From Welwitschia mirabilis (taxonomy: Eukaryota > Gnetophyta > Gnetopsida > Welwitschiales): 54,295 nucleotides of DNA. This document shows, one piece after another, positions 13,226-23,852 of the stretch. The stretch spans positions 215,583,188 to 215,637,482 of the forward strand of contig JBOZIK010000001.1 in assembly GCA_051453625.1 (NCBI GenBank), read 5' to 3'. The translations under genes and the position numbers were made by a program. The notes under the pieces are model-generated. The model worked only from the letters and a program-made list of their open reading frames with translations, was not told the DNA's origin and did not search any database. Each line of letters starts with the position of its first letter. Position 1 is the first letter of the stretch.

Positions 13226-14617
13226 TATTAAGTTATAATTTTGTCATGTTGATCTTAAAATAATATTTTCTAATATGCAAAATATGTTTTTTTTTTTGCA
13301 TAAAATATTTATTTTAACAGGTTAAAAGCAATTTATATTTCTCACTAGCTATGATTGAACTTGACAAGTTATAAATCCTCAAAGAAGTCGACCGGATTCC
13401 TAAGGGATCAACTGGACTTGTACAAAAATTTATCAAATATTTTTATTAAGGGATCGACCAAATGTTTGATGGATCAACTAAACTTGAGCTAAAAAGGTTT
13501 CAATTATTTTTAATATGAGGTCAACTAGAATAAAATGTAGTCAACTAGACCTAAACATATGCTATCAACCAGATCCCTGATGGGGTCAACTAGACTTACA
13601 AACATAAATAACTTAGATTGACTGGAAGAAGAAGGGATCGAACGGCTTTAGTNNNNNNNNNNNNNNNNNNNNNNNNNNNNNNNNNNNNNNNNNNNNNNNN
13701 NNNNNNNNNNNNNNNNNNNNNNNNNNNNNNNNNNNNNNNNNNNNNNNNNNNNNNNNNNNNNNNNNNNNNNNNNNNNNNNNNNNNNNNNNNNNNNNNNNNN
13801 NNNNNNNNNNNNNNNNNNNNNNNNNNNNNNNNNNNNNNNNNNNNNNNNNNNNNNNNNNNNNNNNNNNNNNNNNNNNNNNNNNNNNNNNNNNNNNNNNNNN
13901 NNNNNNNNNNNNNNNNNNNNNNNNNNNNNNNNNNNNNNNNNNNNNNNNNNNNNNNNNNNNNNNNNNNNNNNNNNNNNNNNNNNNNNNNNNNNNNNNNNNN
14001 NNNNNNNNNNNNNNNNNNNNNNNNNNNNNNNNNNNNNNNNNNNNNNNNNNNNNNNNNNNNNNNNNNNNNNNNNNNNNNNNNNNNNNNNNNNNNNNNNNNN
14101 NNNNNNNNNNNNNNNNNNNNNNNNNNNNNNNNNNNNNNNNNNNNNNNNNNNNNNNNNNNNNNNNNNNNNNNNNNNNNNNNNNNNNNNNNNNNNNNNNNNN
14201 NNNNNNNNNNNNNNNNNNNNNNNNNNNNNNNNNNNNNNNNNNNNNNNNNNNNNNNNNNNNNNNNNNNNNNNNNNNNNNNNNNNNNNNNNNNNNNNNNNNN
14301 NNNNTGATTAACCATCATGGTAGAAATGGAATTTCATGGTCTAATCTCTAGCCATTACCTTTCTATTTTTATCTATTGGAATATCATATCTACTTGTAAA
14401 AACCTAAAATATATCTCTTATATAAACCTTAGCCATCAAAATCATGAAGCATTCTTTTCAATTGTCCAAAAATTGAAAAAGCATCTTTTCATTATTAGTT
14501 CTTTGGTCCATTGGTTTACAGTATATGTACTTGAATTTGTGATATCATTTTTAAATAGTATTGTTCTATCTTTGTTGTACTTTAAATCTAGTAAAGCCTA
14601 TGCATCATGACATACTA
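13226..14617 (+). repeat. Left (5') LTR of element A, truncated by B
   Basis: Matches 25215-25984 of the right LTR. It contains a 652-N gap, many copies of a GTCAACTAGA-like motif (13386-13650) and a TATA box TATATAAA at 14419-14426. It stops at 14617, where the right LTR would continue for about 360 bases. The open stretch at 14317-14610 is part of the LTR and not a gene. Confidence 0.85.
13653..14304. other. Assembly gap, 652 N
   Basis: Gap inside the left LTR of element A. The matching part of the right LTR (about 25640-25676) is only a few tens of bases, so the gap estimate is much too large or hides an insertion. Confidence 0.9.
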
Positions 14618-15925
14618 TGATAGGATTGAGAATCTTTGGGGGGGTGAATAGATTCTTTCAAAACTTAACGATTAATCTGAAATAAAACTAATTGAAATAC
14701 AACTTGCATATTAAAATAAATTTATCTAGGACATGCACAATATGATAAAATATTAAAAGTAAAGAATAAAAAACAAAAATCATAAACTACCAATTTGATG
14801 CAGGCTGAATTTATAGTGGTTCAAGAACTCTGCTACTCCACTCTCAATGATCAGCTTCTCCCAAGCTGGATCTCAGATCTCTGTTACTCCACTAGCTATT
14901 GTAGGTTCACCTGTAACCTTTACAAAGAAACATTTCTAGGCTAAATCTCAACCTTCACAATGGACTTTTCAAGGCTTAGTCTCAACCTATAGCACAGACT
15001 TTTCAAGGCTTAGTCTCAACCTATAGCACAGGCTTTTCAAGGCTTAGTCTCAACCTATAGGAAACAATAGTAATGATGTAGTAATACCTTAATAGCACAA
15101 ATATCACCTATTCTAAAATTAGTATAATAAATGGAGCTCTCCTTCTGTAGAAGTACACTAATGTATCTCCCTATCTAACAAAGAAGGAAGTACAAATGCC
15201 AATGGTAGATCTCCTCCTATCAATAATGTGGAAGCCAAGATACAATAATGTCAATGCATAACTTAATATTTCATATCCAAAATGATTTAGCTAAGTGATA
15301 ATGATTCCAAAATCTTTCTTGGACATCTATAACTTAGCTATTTATAATGGAAGGATATTAGGATTTAATACATTTGAATTGCGCCTCTAATAGCTATAAA
15401 CAGCTATAAAACAGCTTCTTAATAACTAGATAATGAATACATCATGTTTAGAAAAAATTCTTTTTCATGTCGTTCGGTCGACCCCATGTGGTATCGTGAA
15501 TTACACAGGTCACCCAAGAAGAAAATTCAGTCACTCTAGATTTTTAAATCTCCATGTCCGGTTGACCCCATTTGGGTCTGGTCGACCCTAGTCTAGTTAA
15601 CCCTATCCTGGATCTAGTTGATCCCTTTTCTCTCAGTCTAGGAATACTGTTTGTTAGATTCTCAAATCCAATTAACCCCATGAAAATCTAGTCGATCCTT
15701 TGCCATTTGATTTAGGGACACTGATTCTCCAAGTTACAAGTCTAGTTGACTCCATTAGAATCTAGTTGATCCCTTTAGAGGGTGAACCAACTAAATAAGT
15801 TTCTAGTGTATATTTTAGTTCCATCTTTTAACCTATAAAAACTTAAACTCTTCTTCATAAAATATACAATGTTTGCTTTACAAGATATATTAGTTTGACA
15901 TGAATTGATAAAATATAATCCAACA
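14618..15925 (-). repeat. Left (3') LTR of element B
   Basis: On the minus strand it starts TGTTGGATTATATTTT after a purine tract and ends CAATCCTATCA. Shared blocks with A's LTR include GGTTGAGACTAAGCC, three tandem copies of which lie at about 14965-15060, and GAGAGTGGAGTAG. GTCGACC/GTTGACCCC motifs fill 15470-15780, upstream (on the minus strand) of a TATA box TATAAATAG at 15338-15346. The end matches the second LTR end at 18881 (TGATAG on plus). Confidence 0.82.
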
Positions 15926-15938
15926 ATCTTTTCCTTTG
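15926..15938 (-). promoter_or_regulatory. Polypurine tract of element B
   Basis: The minus strand reads CAAAGGAAAAGAT directly before the LTR start TGTTGG. Confidence 0.7.
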
Positions 15939-16682
15939 ACATTGATGACAAACAAATAAGTGATTTCAAGATTAAAAAAATAAAATATCTTTTATCAAAT
16001 AAATTTAAAGCATATTATAATAATAAGAATTCCCCCTTTTACAAAGCCATATAAACAATATTAATGAAAGCGTATATATAAAATATTTTTGAAATAAACC
16101 ATTTTAGTTGATGCATATATTTGAAAACACTACATTTTCTCTCCCCCTTTTACATCAATAGCAAAGAATTATAAACTTTAAATATGTGTTTAAAAATATG
16201 AAACTTTTCCCCTTAACATTATGCCATAGTAATAATCCAACTTTGAGACAAGTTAAGAAATTCTAAACAAATAATATTTTGTGTTTTTGAATGTAACCAA
16301 ATTAATTATTCATAATTTAGAAATTAAAATAGCACAGTGATAATTATAATGTGATTAAGAATACTTATTTAATTAGATAATACAAATATTTTAGTTTATT
16401 TTAAAATGTTATAATTAATTTTAAGCTTTTCAAAATAGGCACATATAATATCACATTACCAAATGAGATATACAAAATGATACAAAGATTATGCTAAAAT
16501 AGATAACTAAATTGCATTATGAATAAAACATTACAAGTCTAACATGTAAGGATTACAAAGAAAATAAGTGCTCATTAAAAGCATACAACTAAAATTTAAC
16601 AAACAAGCACAACCAAATATTCCCTTTTTGACACCAAAAGCAAAGGAGAGAACACAAAACATAATCTGAAAAATAAAAGATT

Positions 16683-17700
16683 TTAATCAAATTTCTCCTC
16701 TTCTTCTTCTTCCTCCTCTTTAGAGTCTTTCTCTTCTTCTTCCTTATATCCTTTAGTCTAGGATGAACTAGTAGCCTCTGTTGAGGTATTCACGATGTTA
16801 TATCCAGCTACAATGAAGGTTTCTTTTATATGTCTAGTGTGGGAGTCAATTCGTCTTAGATATGAAAGAGTATCATCAGGAGATGCTTCCTTTGGAGTGG
16901 CAGTAGGAGATTTCTTGGAGTAGGAAAATATATGCATGTAAGACAAAGTCAACATACCCAATGGATGATATAGGCTAAAGGGTTTTCAACTTAGGATGGA
17001 AGTTAACACAAAAACGATGACAAATACTAGTAATAAGCATAGAGTAGGGTAAAGCGCTAGTTCTATGGTACTCCAGCTGTGAGGCCCTATTCTTCAATAT
17101 TATGGTAAGAGCATCAATGAAATGTTCAGTTCTTACCAAATACATCAAAGAGGCTCGATAGCAGGAGGCCTCATCACAATGGCAAACTAAAGGTAGAAAG
17201 TTATAAGTGAAAACTAAACAAAGAAAATGATATTTAGGAGTCAACAAAAAGGTAGACAAAGTGTGCTTCCAAGAGTGCACCCTACCATAAAGATTCCTAG
17301 TAATCACAGGATTGTCTTCCATGGTATCTCTAAGAGGCAAAAACTCTTTATAGTCTCCCTTTGAAAGATCAATCAGTTGAGAGATGAGATTTAGTATCAC
17401 TCTTATCCTCTTACCTAAAATAAGCGTTTCAAGAGTCCTAGAATCATCATCAAAAGAGGCATTACAATAAGACATCCTAGTAAGAAATAGATAAGCTAAA
17501 TCTAAACATCCAATAAATGGTCAAGATCTTAATATTTGAAGATTTGGATGACTTCCCTAAGTTTCTTAAGCTCTAATATAGCTAAAGAACATTCCTAGTA
17601 CACGGTCTTATTTTCAAAGTTCTCAGTGAACTTAATATCTTCATTAGATATTCCTTGGTAGAAGTAGGATAGTTCCCTTAAAGAAGCCTCTTTTGCTCTT
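16683..17700 (-). pseudogene. Accessory third ORF of element B
   Basis: Homologue of the third ORF of element A. The core, 16975-17475, is open for 166 codons and includes YCNASFDDDSRTLETLIL, a PKYHFLCLVFTYNFLP segment and SALPYSMLITSICHRF. This pattern is reminiscent of the domain annotated as 'putative plant transposon protein' in plant LTR elements; that is from memory and unverified. A stop and a one-base insertion near 16940-16977 separate the C-terminal part, which ends in a Glu-rich acidic tail (about 16690-16750). Several stops break the N-terminal part. Function is unknown. One stop (TAG, B) falls at the same codon as a TAA in A, after the shared NKTVY block. Confidence 0.68.
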
Positions 17701-17860
17701 CTCTCAGAAGAACTTTAACCATTCTAATACCCTTACTAGTAAAAGAACTAAGAAAAACACTGGATTTACAAGCAAGAGCTCTGGATCTTGAAAGGAAATC
17801 ACTAGATCTAAGAGCTAGAGAGGGCTAGAACATAATGAAATTAAGATAGGGTTCTATCTC

Positions 17861-17867
17861 TTTTATA
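17861..17867 (-). promoter_or_regulatory. Internal TATA box upstream of element B third ORF
   Basis: The minus strand reads TCTATAAAAGAGATAG about 170 bases upstream of the accessory ORF. It is followed by a pyrimidine-rich leader and preceded (17965-18080) by GTCGACTGG/GTTGACTG motifs like those of the LTR U3. Element A has the same arrangement. Promoter activity is inferred. Confidence 0.5.
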
Positions 17868-18086
17868 GACTAAAGGAAATAGGGTGAAATGAAGAAAGAA
17901 TTTAGGTCCACTGACTATACTTCCACACTGTAATACATCAGTTTTGGTTAATGTCGTGAAGTTCCAGTCGATCTGTTGAGACATAGATCTACAGTACTAG
18001 AAGGGGTCTAGGTGACTAGGCTCTCAGGCCAGTCGACTGGTCACATTCGGTTGACTGAATCATAGATCTAGTTGACTGCCCTGCAA

Positions 18087-18814
18087 TCAGACAAGGAATG
18101 GTGAATTAACTCCCAGATCATTTTTATGTTTATTAGATTGATTATAGATACTAGGTATTTCATCAAAATTTACAAAATAACGTTTAGTTTCATTAAAATT
18201 TCTCTTAATATCTTGGTTTACATGGAANNNNNNNNNNNNNNNNNNNNNNNNNNNNNNNNNNNNNNNNNNNNNNNNNNNNNNNNNNNNNNNNNNNNNNNNN
18301 NNNNNNNNNNNNNNNNNNNNNNNNNNNTATTAGATTGATTATAGATACTGGGTATTTCATCAAAATTTACAAAATAACGTTTAGTTTCATTAAAATTTCT
18401 CTTAATATCTTGGTTTACATGGAACATTTGATCAAATGATTTAACATCTAATCTATACATATTATTCATATGTTTTGCAAGAAAAATATAAGCATTTATT
18501 TTCTCATCCATAACAGTACATTTTGATTTTTCAAAAATTATTTTATGAGCTTTGTCATAAAGTTGATTTACACTTAATAAATTATGCTTCAAACTGTTAA
18601 CATAAAGCACATTTTCAAGTTTAGATAACATACCTCCCTTGATGCATCTTGTTCCTTCTATGTTTGTTGTTTTATTATTTCTAAAGATGACTTCTTCTAT
18701 GTTGGCATCTAAGGATCTAAGAAATATTCTCATCCTAGCTTTCCAATAGGCATAGTTCAACCCATTAAATATAGGTAAACAATTGGTTGAAAATCCATCA
18801 GAAGGGTTACTCAT
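18087..18814 (-). pseudogene. Element B ORF1: gag start joined to protease tail
   Basis: Begins with ATG at 18812-18814, 52 bases after the primer-binding site. Residues 1-38 are a copia gag N-terminus with NGLNYAYWKARM (family F-x-G-x-NY-x-x-W motif). At about residue 38 it switches to the block IEEVIFRNNKT, which in element A lies past the protease active site, and runs on through LENVLYVNSLKHNLLS. Gag body, zinc knuckle and the protease DSG are missing. If the duplicated gap flanks are merged, the frame stays open to a stop at 18087-18089, giving 176 residues. It is an in-frame deletion product and may be translated, but it cannot supply protease. Confidence 0.7.
18228..18327. other. Assembly gap, 100 N, with overlapping flanks
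   Basis: 18131-18227 recurs at 18328-18424 with one mismatch in 97 bases, so the two contig ends overlap and the gap is probably artificial. Confidence 0.95.
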
Positions 18815-18866
18815 TTTTAGGGTTCTAATGTCAAGATTGGTTAAAATCTATTATAGACTCAACTTA

Positions 18867-18878
18867 GCTCTGATACCA
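18867..18878 (-). promoter_or_regulatory. Primer-binding site of element B (initiator tRNA-Met)
   Basis: The minus strand reads TGGTATCAGAGC two bases after the LTR end CTATCA. This is the standard site complementary to the 3' end of plant initiator tRNA-Met and fixes the element's 5' end and orientation. Confidence 0.9.
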
Positions 18879-18880
18879 AA

Positions 18881-18930
18881 TGATAGAATCAAGAACCCTA
18901 GAAGTGGGGGTGAATAGGTTCTTTCAAAAA
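18881..18930 (-). repeat. Right (5') LTR of element B, only its 3' end
   Basis: TGATAG...GGGGGTGAATAG on the plus strand matches the start of the LTR at 14618. The rest is lost in the following gap. Confidence 0.8.
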
Positions 18931-19030
18931 NNNNNNNNNNNNNNNNNNNNNNNNNNNNNNNNNNNNNNNNNNNNNNNNNNNNNNNNNNNNNNNNNNNNNN
19001 NNNNNNNNNNNNNNNNNNNNNNNNNNNNNN
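18931..19030. other. Assembly gap, 100 N
   Basis: Placeholder gap where the rest of B's right LTR, the end of A's left LTR and A's primer-binding site should be. Confidence 0.95.
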
Positions 19031-19118
19031 GATCCTAGGTTCCGTTGTGCATGATAGTTAATAACGAATACAAAAAAAAAAAATGGTTAATTAGGGTAAT
19101 TAAAGTTAGGGTGTTACA
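19031..19118 (+). repeat. End of a D-type chromovirus LTR
   Basis: Matches the last 90 bases of the D LTR (about 35175-35271). Both contain GTTAGTTAATAA-like sequence, an A-rich stretch, TTAATTAGGGTAATTAAAG-like sequence and the terminus AGGGTGTTACA. It lies directly before element A's gag and shows a second, truncated member of the D family inserted or recombined here. Confidence 0.72.
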
Positions 19119-20400
19119 TCTATGCAAATGAATTTAAGAGGATTATAAATTGGAACATATCAAGAAATCTTATGATATACTTCAAATTGCACACAAAGAA
19201 ACATCCACTGTAAAACAAGCAAAGCTAGAGATGCTTATCTCTAAGTTTGGAGATATTCACATGGAAGAAGAAAAGACTGCAAGAATTATTTTCTAGACTG
19301 ATAGATAGAGTAAACTCTATGACAAGTCCAAGTGAGTCCTAAGAACTCTTCTAAAATACTTTGAGACAAAGGACACAGCCATTGAGAAAAGAAAGAACAT
19401 CAATTAAATGGTATTAGAGAAACTACAAGGTAATCTTCAAACTTATGAGTTAAAGTTTTCTAAAGCTTAAAAAAAAGTCTTATACTGAAAAGCATGTAGG
19501 AAGAGTTCAGATTTCAAAAATTAAATGAGAACTTGATGAAGGTGAGGTTGCTTTTTGGAAAGAAGATTCAAAAAATTCTTGCATAGAAGAAAGATACATA
19601 GTGAACTAAGTAAGGGACCAAGGAGTGGTCATTCCAAATTAAGAAGGTATCTAGGAAAAGGAAAGAAAATTTAGTGCTATGCATGCAAGGGACATGGACA
19701 TGTTACAAATAAATGTTTAAATAAAAAAAGTAATCAAAGGAAGTCTAAGAAATCATCCTTCATTACCATCTAAAATAATATATATGAAGAAGAAGATAGT
19801 AGCTCAAGTCAAGAGTTAGATAAAGACAGAAGACTTTTCTTCATGGTAATAGTTCCTTACATGACAACTAGATGATCTAGACCTTATTGAAAAAGGTCAA
19901 AAGAAGCTGGAAGATACTTATCAAGAACTCTATTCAAAATGTGAAAAATTGATAAAATGGATCAATGAGCTAAACAACATAGTAAAGGCTCTAAACAAGG
20001 AAAAGAAAGAGTTGGAGAAAAAGTATAGGATGGTTCAAACAAAAAACACTGAGCTAACTTAAAAGGTAAAAACCTTATCTCATTTTGTAAATAAATTTTC
20101 AAATAGTTCAAGTAAATTGGAATAGATGCTTAGGATATAAAAACTAGTTCATGATAAGAAAGGTATTGGATTCATCTCTCAAAATCCATGCAATCAGTTA
20201 AATAAGGTAATATGGCAAAATAACTCTATGTTAAATATTACTTGCCATTTTATAGAAAGACATATGATTCAAACTTATTTTACAATCTTAGAAAGATAAT
20301 GCTCTTTTCAAGCTCTATTACTGCTTTTTCATTTAAATTTGTCCCAAGAGGATGTGTATCACAATAGTCCAAACAGACTAAGTGGGTAAGGGCTAACAAT
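19119..20400 (+). pseudogene. gag of element A, N-terminus missing
   Basis: Copia capsid gene. Frames near 19150-19420 give a UBN2-type gag segment (YEILQIAHKETSTVKQAKLE and following). A clear nucleocapsid zinc knuckle C-X2-C-X4-H-X4-C, CYACKGHGHVTNKC, is at 19675-19716. A Lys/Glu-rich, coiled-coil-like stretch follows at about 19880-20060. Stops and frameshifts are frequent. The first third of gag is missing because the junction with the D-type LTR end lies at 19118. Confidence 0.78.
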
Positions 20401-20820
20401 TTGAAAAGTTTATTAATCCAAATAGCTTTTAAAGTATTAAGTTAAACTTACTAGTACATGGACAGTGGTTGTTCTTAGCACGTGAAAGGTGACAAATCAA
20501 GATTCCAACATTTGAATGACTTTGGTGAAGAAGAAGTAATATTTGATGATAATAAAAAAGCAAAAATTAAAGGCATTAGAAGCATCAGTAGAGTTAACAT
20601 GTCTAAAATTAATAAAGTTTTATATGTGAATGATATTAAACATAATTTACTAAGTAGAAGGTAGATTGGTGACAAAGGTCATAAAGTTATCTTTGATAGT
20701 CAAAAGTATAAAGTTAGACATGGTAAAATAAATGATATTCTTCTTAAAGTAAATAGAATAAACAACATTTATAGCATTGATTAATCTTTATCTCCCTGTT
20801 ATTTCTATCATATAAATTAA
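20401..20820 (+). pseudogene. Protease of element A
   Basis: The active site DSGC is preserved at 20461-20472, followed by a stop in place of the usual Arg or Lys, then HVKGDKSRFQHL. An open stretch (20482-20664) covers EEEVIFDDNKKAKIKGI and VLYVNDIKHNLLS, the protease end and GAG-pre-integrase start. The corresponding part in element B is fused to gag. A minus-strand open stretch over the same bases (20475-20675) is a shadow. Confidence 0.75.
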
Positions 20821-21700
20821 GAAGAATTATGACACTAATAATTAAGACATGTAAACTATGACCATCTCAAAAATATCATTAAAAAGAATATTGTGAAAGA
20901 AATCCCTAAGATTAACATTGAAAAACATGTATTGTGTAATGCTAGTCAAAGAGAAAATTTGGACTTCTCATAAAAGTAAAAACTTATTCTCCTCAATAAT
21001 GCCACTTGAACTCATTCATATAGACTTAATGGATACTACCTAAACTAAAAGTCTAAGAGAAAAACAATATTTCTTAACTATGATAGATGACTTCTTTAGA
21101 TTTACTTGGATTACCTTGTTAGGAAATAAATCTAAAAACTTTAAAAGTTATATTAAAATTTATAATAAAATTCAAAATGAAAAATAATACACTATTAAAA
21201 GAATTAGAAGTAATCATGAAGGAGAATTCAAAAATCATATTATTGAGAAGTATTATATAGACAATGGTATAAAACATTAGTTTTTAGCCTTAAAGACTTT
21301 GCAACAAAATGGAATTACAAAAAGAAAAGAAAAGTCCTTTAAAAGATGGCAAGAATAATGCTAAATGATAAAAAAGTTCTTAAAACGTTTTTAGCTAAAG
21401 TAGTAAATACTGCATGCTACATTAGCAATAGAGTCTACCTAAGACCAGATATGGATAAAACCCCCATGAACTCTGGAAAGGAAGAAAATCAAATGTTTCA
21501 TATTTTAAGGTCTTTAGAAGTAAATGCTTTATTTTAAAAGATAGATAACATTTGAGTAGATTTAAGTCTAAAGCTGATAAAGCAATCTTTTTAAGATACC
21601 CAACTAGAAGTAGATTCTATTAGGTTTTAAATAAATGAAGTTTAACAATGGAAGAATCCATAAATGTTTAAACAAATGATTTTAGTACCAGACTTCTTCC
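20821..21700 (+). pseudogene. Integrase of element A, broken
   Basis: The core starts near 21000 with PLELIHIDLMDT and IDDFFRFTWI, where the first catalytic Asp is visible. The region around 21346-21537 is open for 63 codons (ARIMLNDKKVLKTFLAKVVN, then ACYISNRVYLRP), matching the helix after the catalytic Glu in copia integrases. The HHCC zinc-binding part upstream is degraded and frameshifts divide the rest. Confidence 0.75.
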
Positions 21701-22660
21701 TTTAAGTGGTGAAGAAAACCTAACTCCAAGTATATCCACAGTAAAAGAAGTAATAATTGAAAAGGAAGAAGAACTAAAATATCATCCACTTAAGTCTGTT
21801 ATTATAGATGTAAGCTTAAAAATTTGTACTAGAAACTCTCTCAAAAATGTTTGTACCCATATTTATTATGTTTCTCAAATTGAACTCAAAAAGTTTGAAG
21901 AGGCTGAATTTCTTGAAGAATGGATGATGGTTATGCAAGAAAACTTTAATAATTCAAAATAAATAATGTTTGAAAATTTGTAGAAAGATAAAAATATCAA
22001 AATGTAATTAGAATAAAATGGATCTTTAAGAATAAGCATGTTAAATATAATAATGTAATTAAAAAGAAGGAAAAATTAGTAACCCAAGGATACAACCAGA
22101 TTAAAGGAATAGATGTAGGAGACACATTTGCTCTAGTGGTCAGACAGGATAGTATTAAAATGTTTCTTTCCTATGCAGCATTTAAGAACATCAAAGTTTT
22201 TTAGATAAATGTGAAAAGTGCCTTTTTAAATGGAACTCTCAATGAAGAAGTTTATGTGGAACAATCACAAGGTTTCCTATATCCATACAAACCGAACCAT
22301 GTCTATAGACTCAAAAAGGGTTTGTATGATTTAAAACAGGCTTCAAGGGCTTAGTATGAAAAACTAGAACATTTCTTTAAAAAAAAGAAAAAAAAAGGTT
22401 ACATCTATGGAGCTATGGATAAAATTTTATTCATCAAAAATCTTAAAAAGGACTTTATCATCATTCAAATCCATGTTGATGACATAATTTTTAAAGCCTC
22501 AAAAGAAGATCTCTCAAAATAATTCACTAGTATTATGACCACACAATTTGAAATAAGTATGTTAGGTTAATTTTACATATTTCTAGGTCTTCAAGTTAAA
22601 CAAATAAAACATAGTATTTTCATCTCTCAATACAAATACTCAAGGGACTAAAAAATGCAA
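21701..22660 (+). pseudogene. Reverse transcriptase of element A, broken
   Basis: Copia-type RT (RVT_2). Motifs in order: KEKLVTQGYNQIKGID (22068 onward), [20 protein letters not shown] (22205-22265), [16 protein letters not shown] (about 22303-22350) and the catalytic VDDIIF at about 22474-22491, with both Asp retained. A poly-A/AAG stretch at 22378-22400 shifts or lengthens the chain. Several stops replace Trp and Gln codons. Confidence 0.82.
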
Positions 22661-23380
22661 AATTAATTAACATACCTATGTCAACTTCATGTAGGGCTAG
22701 TCTTGATGATTATGAAAAATCTATGAACCAAAATCTTAATAGAAGCATGAGACGAAGTGCATTATATTTAACTACAAGTAGATCTAACATAATGTTCAGT
22801 GTCACTGTATGTGTAAGATATCAGACTTAACAAAAGGAATCATACCTCTAAGCTATTAAAAAGATCATAAGATATATAAAAAGCATAGCTAACTAGGGGC
22901 TATGGTATCCTATAGAAACTTTTTAGTGATGCAGACTAGGCTAGTTGTAAAGATGATCGAAAAAACCCTAGTGGAATTTTTTTCTTCTAGGCTCATGCTT
23001 AATAGGATGGCAAGTAAAAGAAAAACTCTATATTCATTTCCACAGCAGAAGGAGAATATATAGCAGCAGGGAGTTGTTGTACCCATCTTCTATAGATGAA
23101 GGAAATGCTCAAAGACTTTAAAGTAAATTTTGAATAGGTACCAATCTTTGATAATAATATTAATGTAATTAATATCTTAAAAACCTCTGTTTAACATTTT
23201 TAAACTAAACATATTAAACTAAGAAGCCATTTCTTTATAGATCAAGTAGAAAAAGGTAACATTTGTATGAACTTTATAAGCACTGATACACAACTAACTA
23301 ATATTTTCATAAAACCCCTAAACTTTGATAACTTTTTAAGACTTCATTATAAATTGGGGTTTGTCTCTCTATCCTCCAAA
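22661..23380 (+). pseudogene. RNase H of element A, broken
   Basis: Ends the pol region. FSDADXASCKDDRK (about 22923-22964) carries the first catalytic Asp. The C-terminal blocks INVINIL, then TKHIKLRSHFFIDQVEKGNI (23203-23262) and TQLTNIFIKPL (about 23289-23321), match copia RNase H. Frameshifts lie between the blocks. Confidence 0.8.
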
Positions 23381-23852
23381 TAAAATCATGGAGGTCAACT
23401 AGATCTTATGATTGGTTGAGTGTATCTAGATAAGTTGGATCAATTATATTTTTTTTAGTCATCTAGAATTTCCCAGAATAGACTTGAACCCAATCAGATT
23501 AACCAAATTAAAGTCCCCATTAACCATACCTAGAATTATTTTAACTCAAATCTTGATGGATCAACTAGATCATAATCCAATTAACTAGATTTGAAGGGTT
23601 ATAGTGCAAGAGAAAGGAAGTGAACCTAATTTTTTTCTCAAATTCAACTTGATCGTACCCCTCTATAAAATCTTATGGAGCTCTACCTTCCTAATTCCCA
23701 CTTGTCTACTTATCTCTCTCAGATCTAGCTATCTTTTTACATTTTCTTTATCTTTAAAAAGTTCCACATGCTATCAAAATAATAGGGACATCTTCTATAA
23801 TATCTCCTCAAAAGGATCTATCAAGTAAAGATCTAAGATATTTTTACTCTGG
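23381..23852 (+). promoter_or_regulatory. Spacer with LTR-like motifs and TATA box before third ORF of A
   Basis: Non-coding spacer between pol and the accessory ORF. It carries GGTCAACTAGATC (23393-23405), GGATCAACTAGATC (23559-23572) and AATTAACTAGAT-like copies of the motif that fills the LTR U3. The TATA box CTCTATAAAA is at 23661-23670, followed by a CT-rich leader. Element B has the same layout. It may drive a separate transcript of the third ORF; this is inferred. A 74-codon open stretch at 23604-23828 overlaps it and resembles nothing. Confidence 0.5.

Larger units (their letters stand above)
14618..18930 (-). mobile_element. Element B: copia-like derivative without visible pol
   Basis: Minus-strand element inserted in A's left LTR after TACTA (14613-14617). 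Reading leftwards it has an LTR end (18881 onward), primer-binding site, a 176-codon chimeric ORF (gag start joined to protease tail), a spacer with TATA box, an accessory ORF, polypurine tract and a complete LTR (14618-15925). No integrase, RT or RNase H is visible in the 3 kb interior. The single internal gap (18228-18327) has overlapping flanks, so it probably hides nothing. B would need enzymes from another copy. Its far LTR is lost in the gap at 18931-19030. Confidence 0.72.

Noticed and set aside
13386-13650. Regularly spaced short repeats, considered as a CRISPR array
   Set aside because: Motif copies are degenerate and unevenly spaced, lie in a plant LTR, and no cas gene exists here.
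13596-14318. Long frames across 13653-14304
   Set aside because: Almost entirely N; the flanks are LTR.
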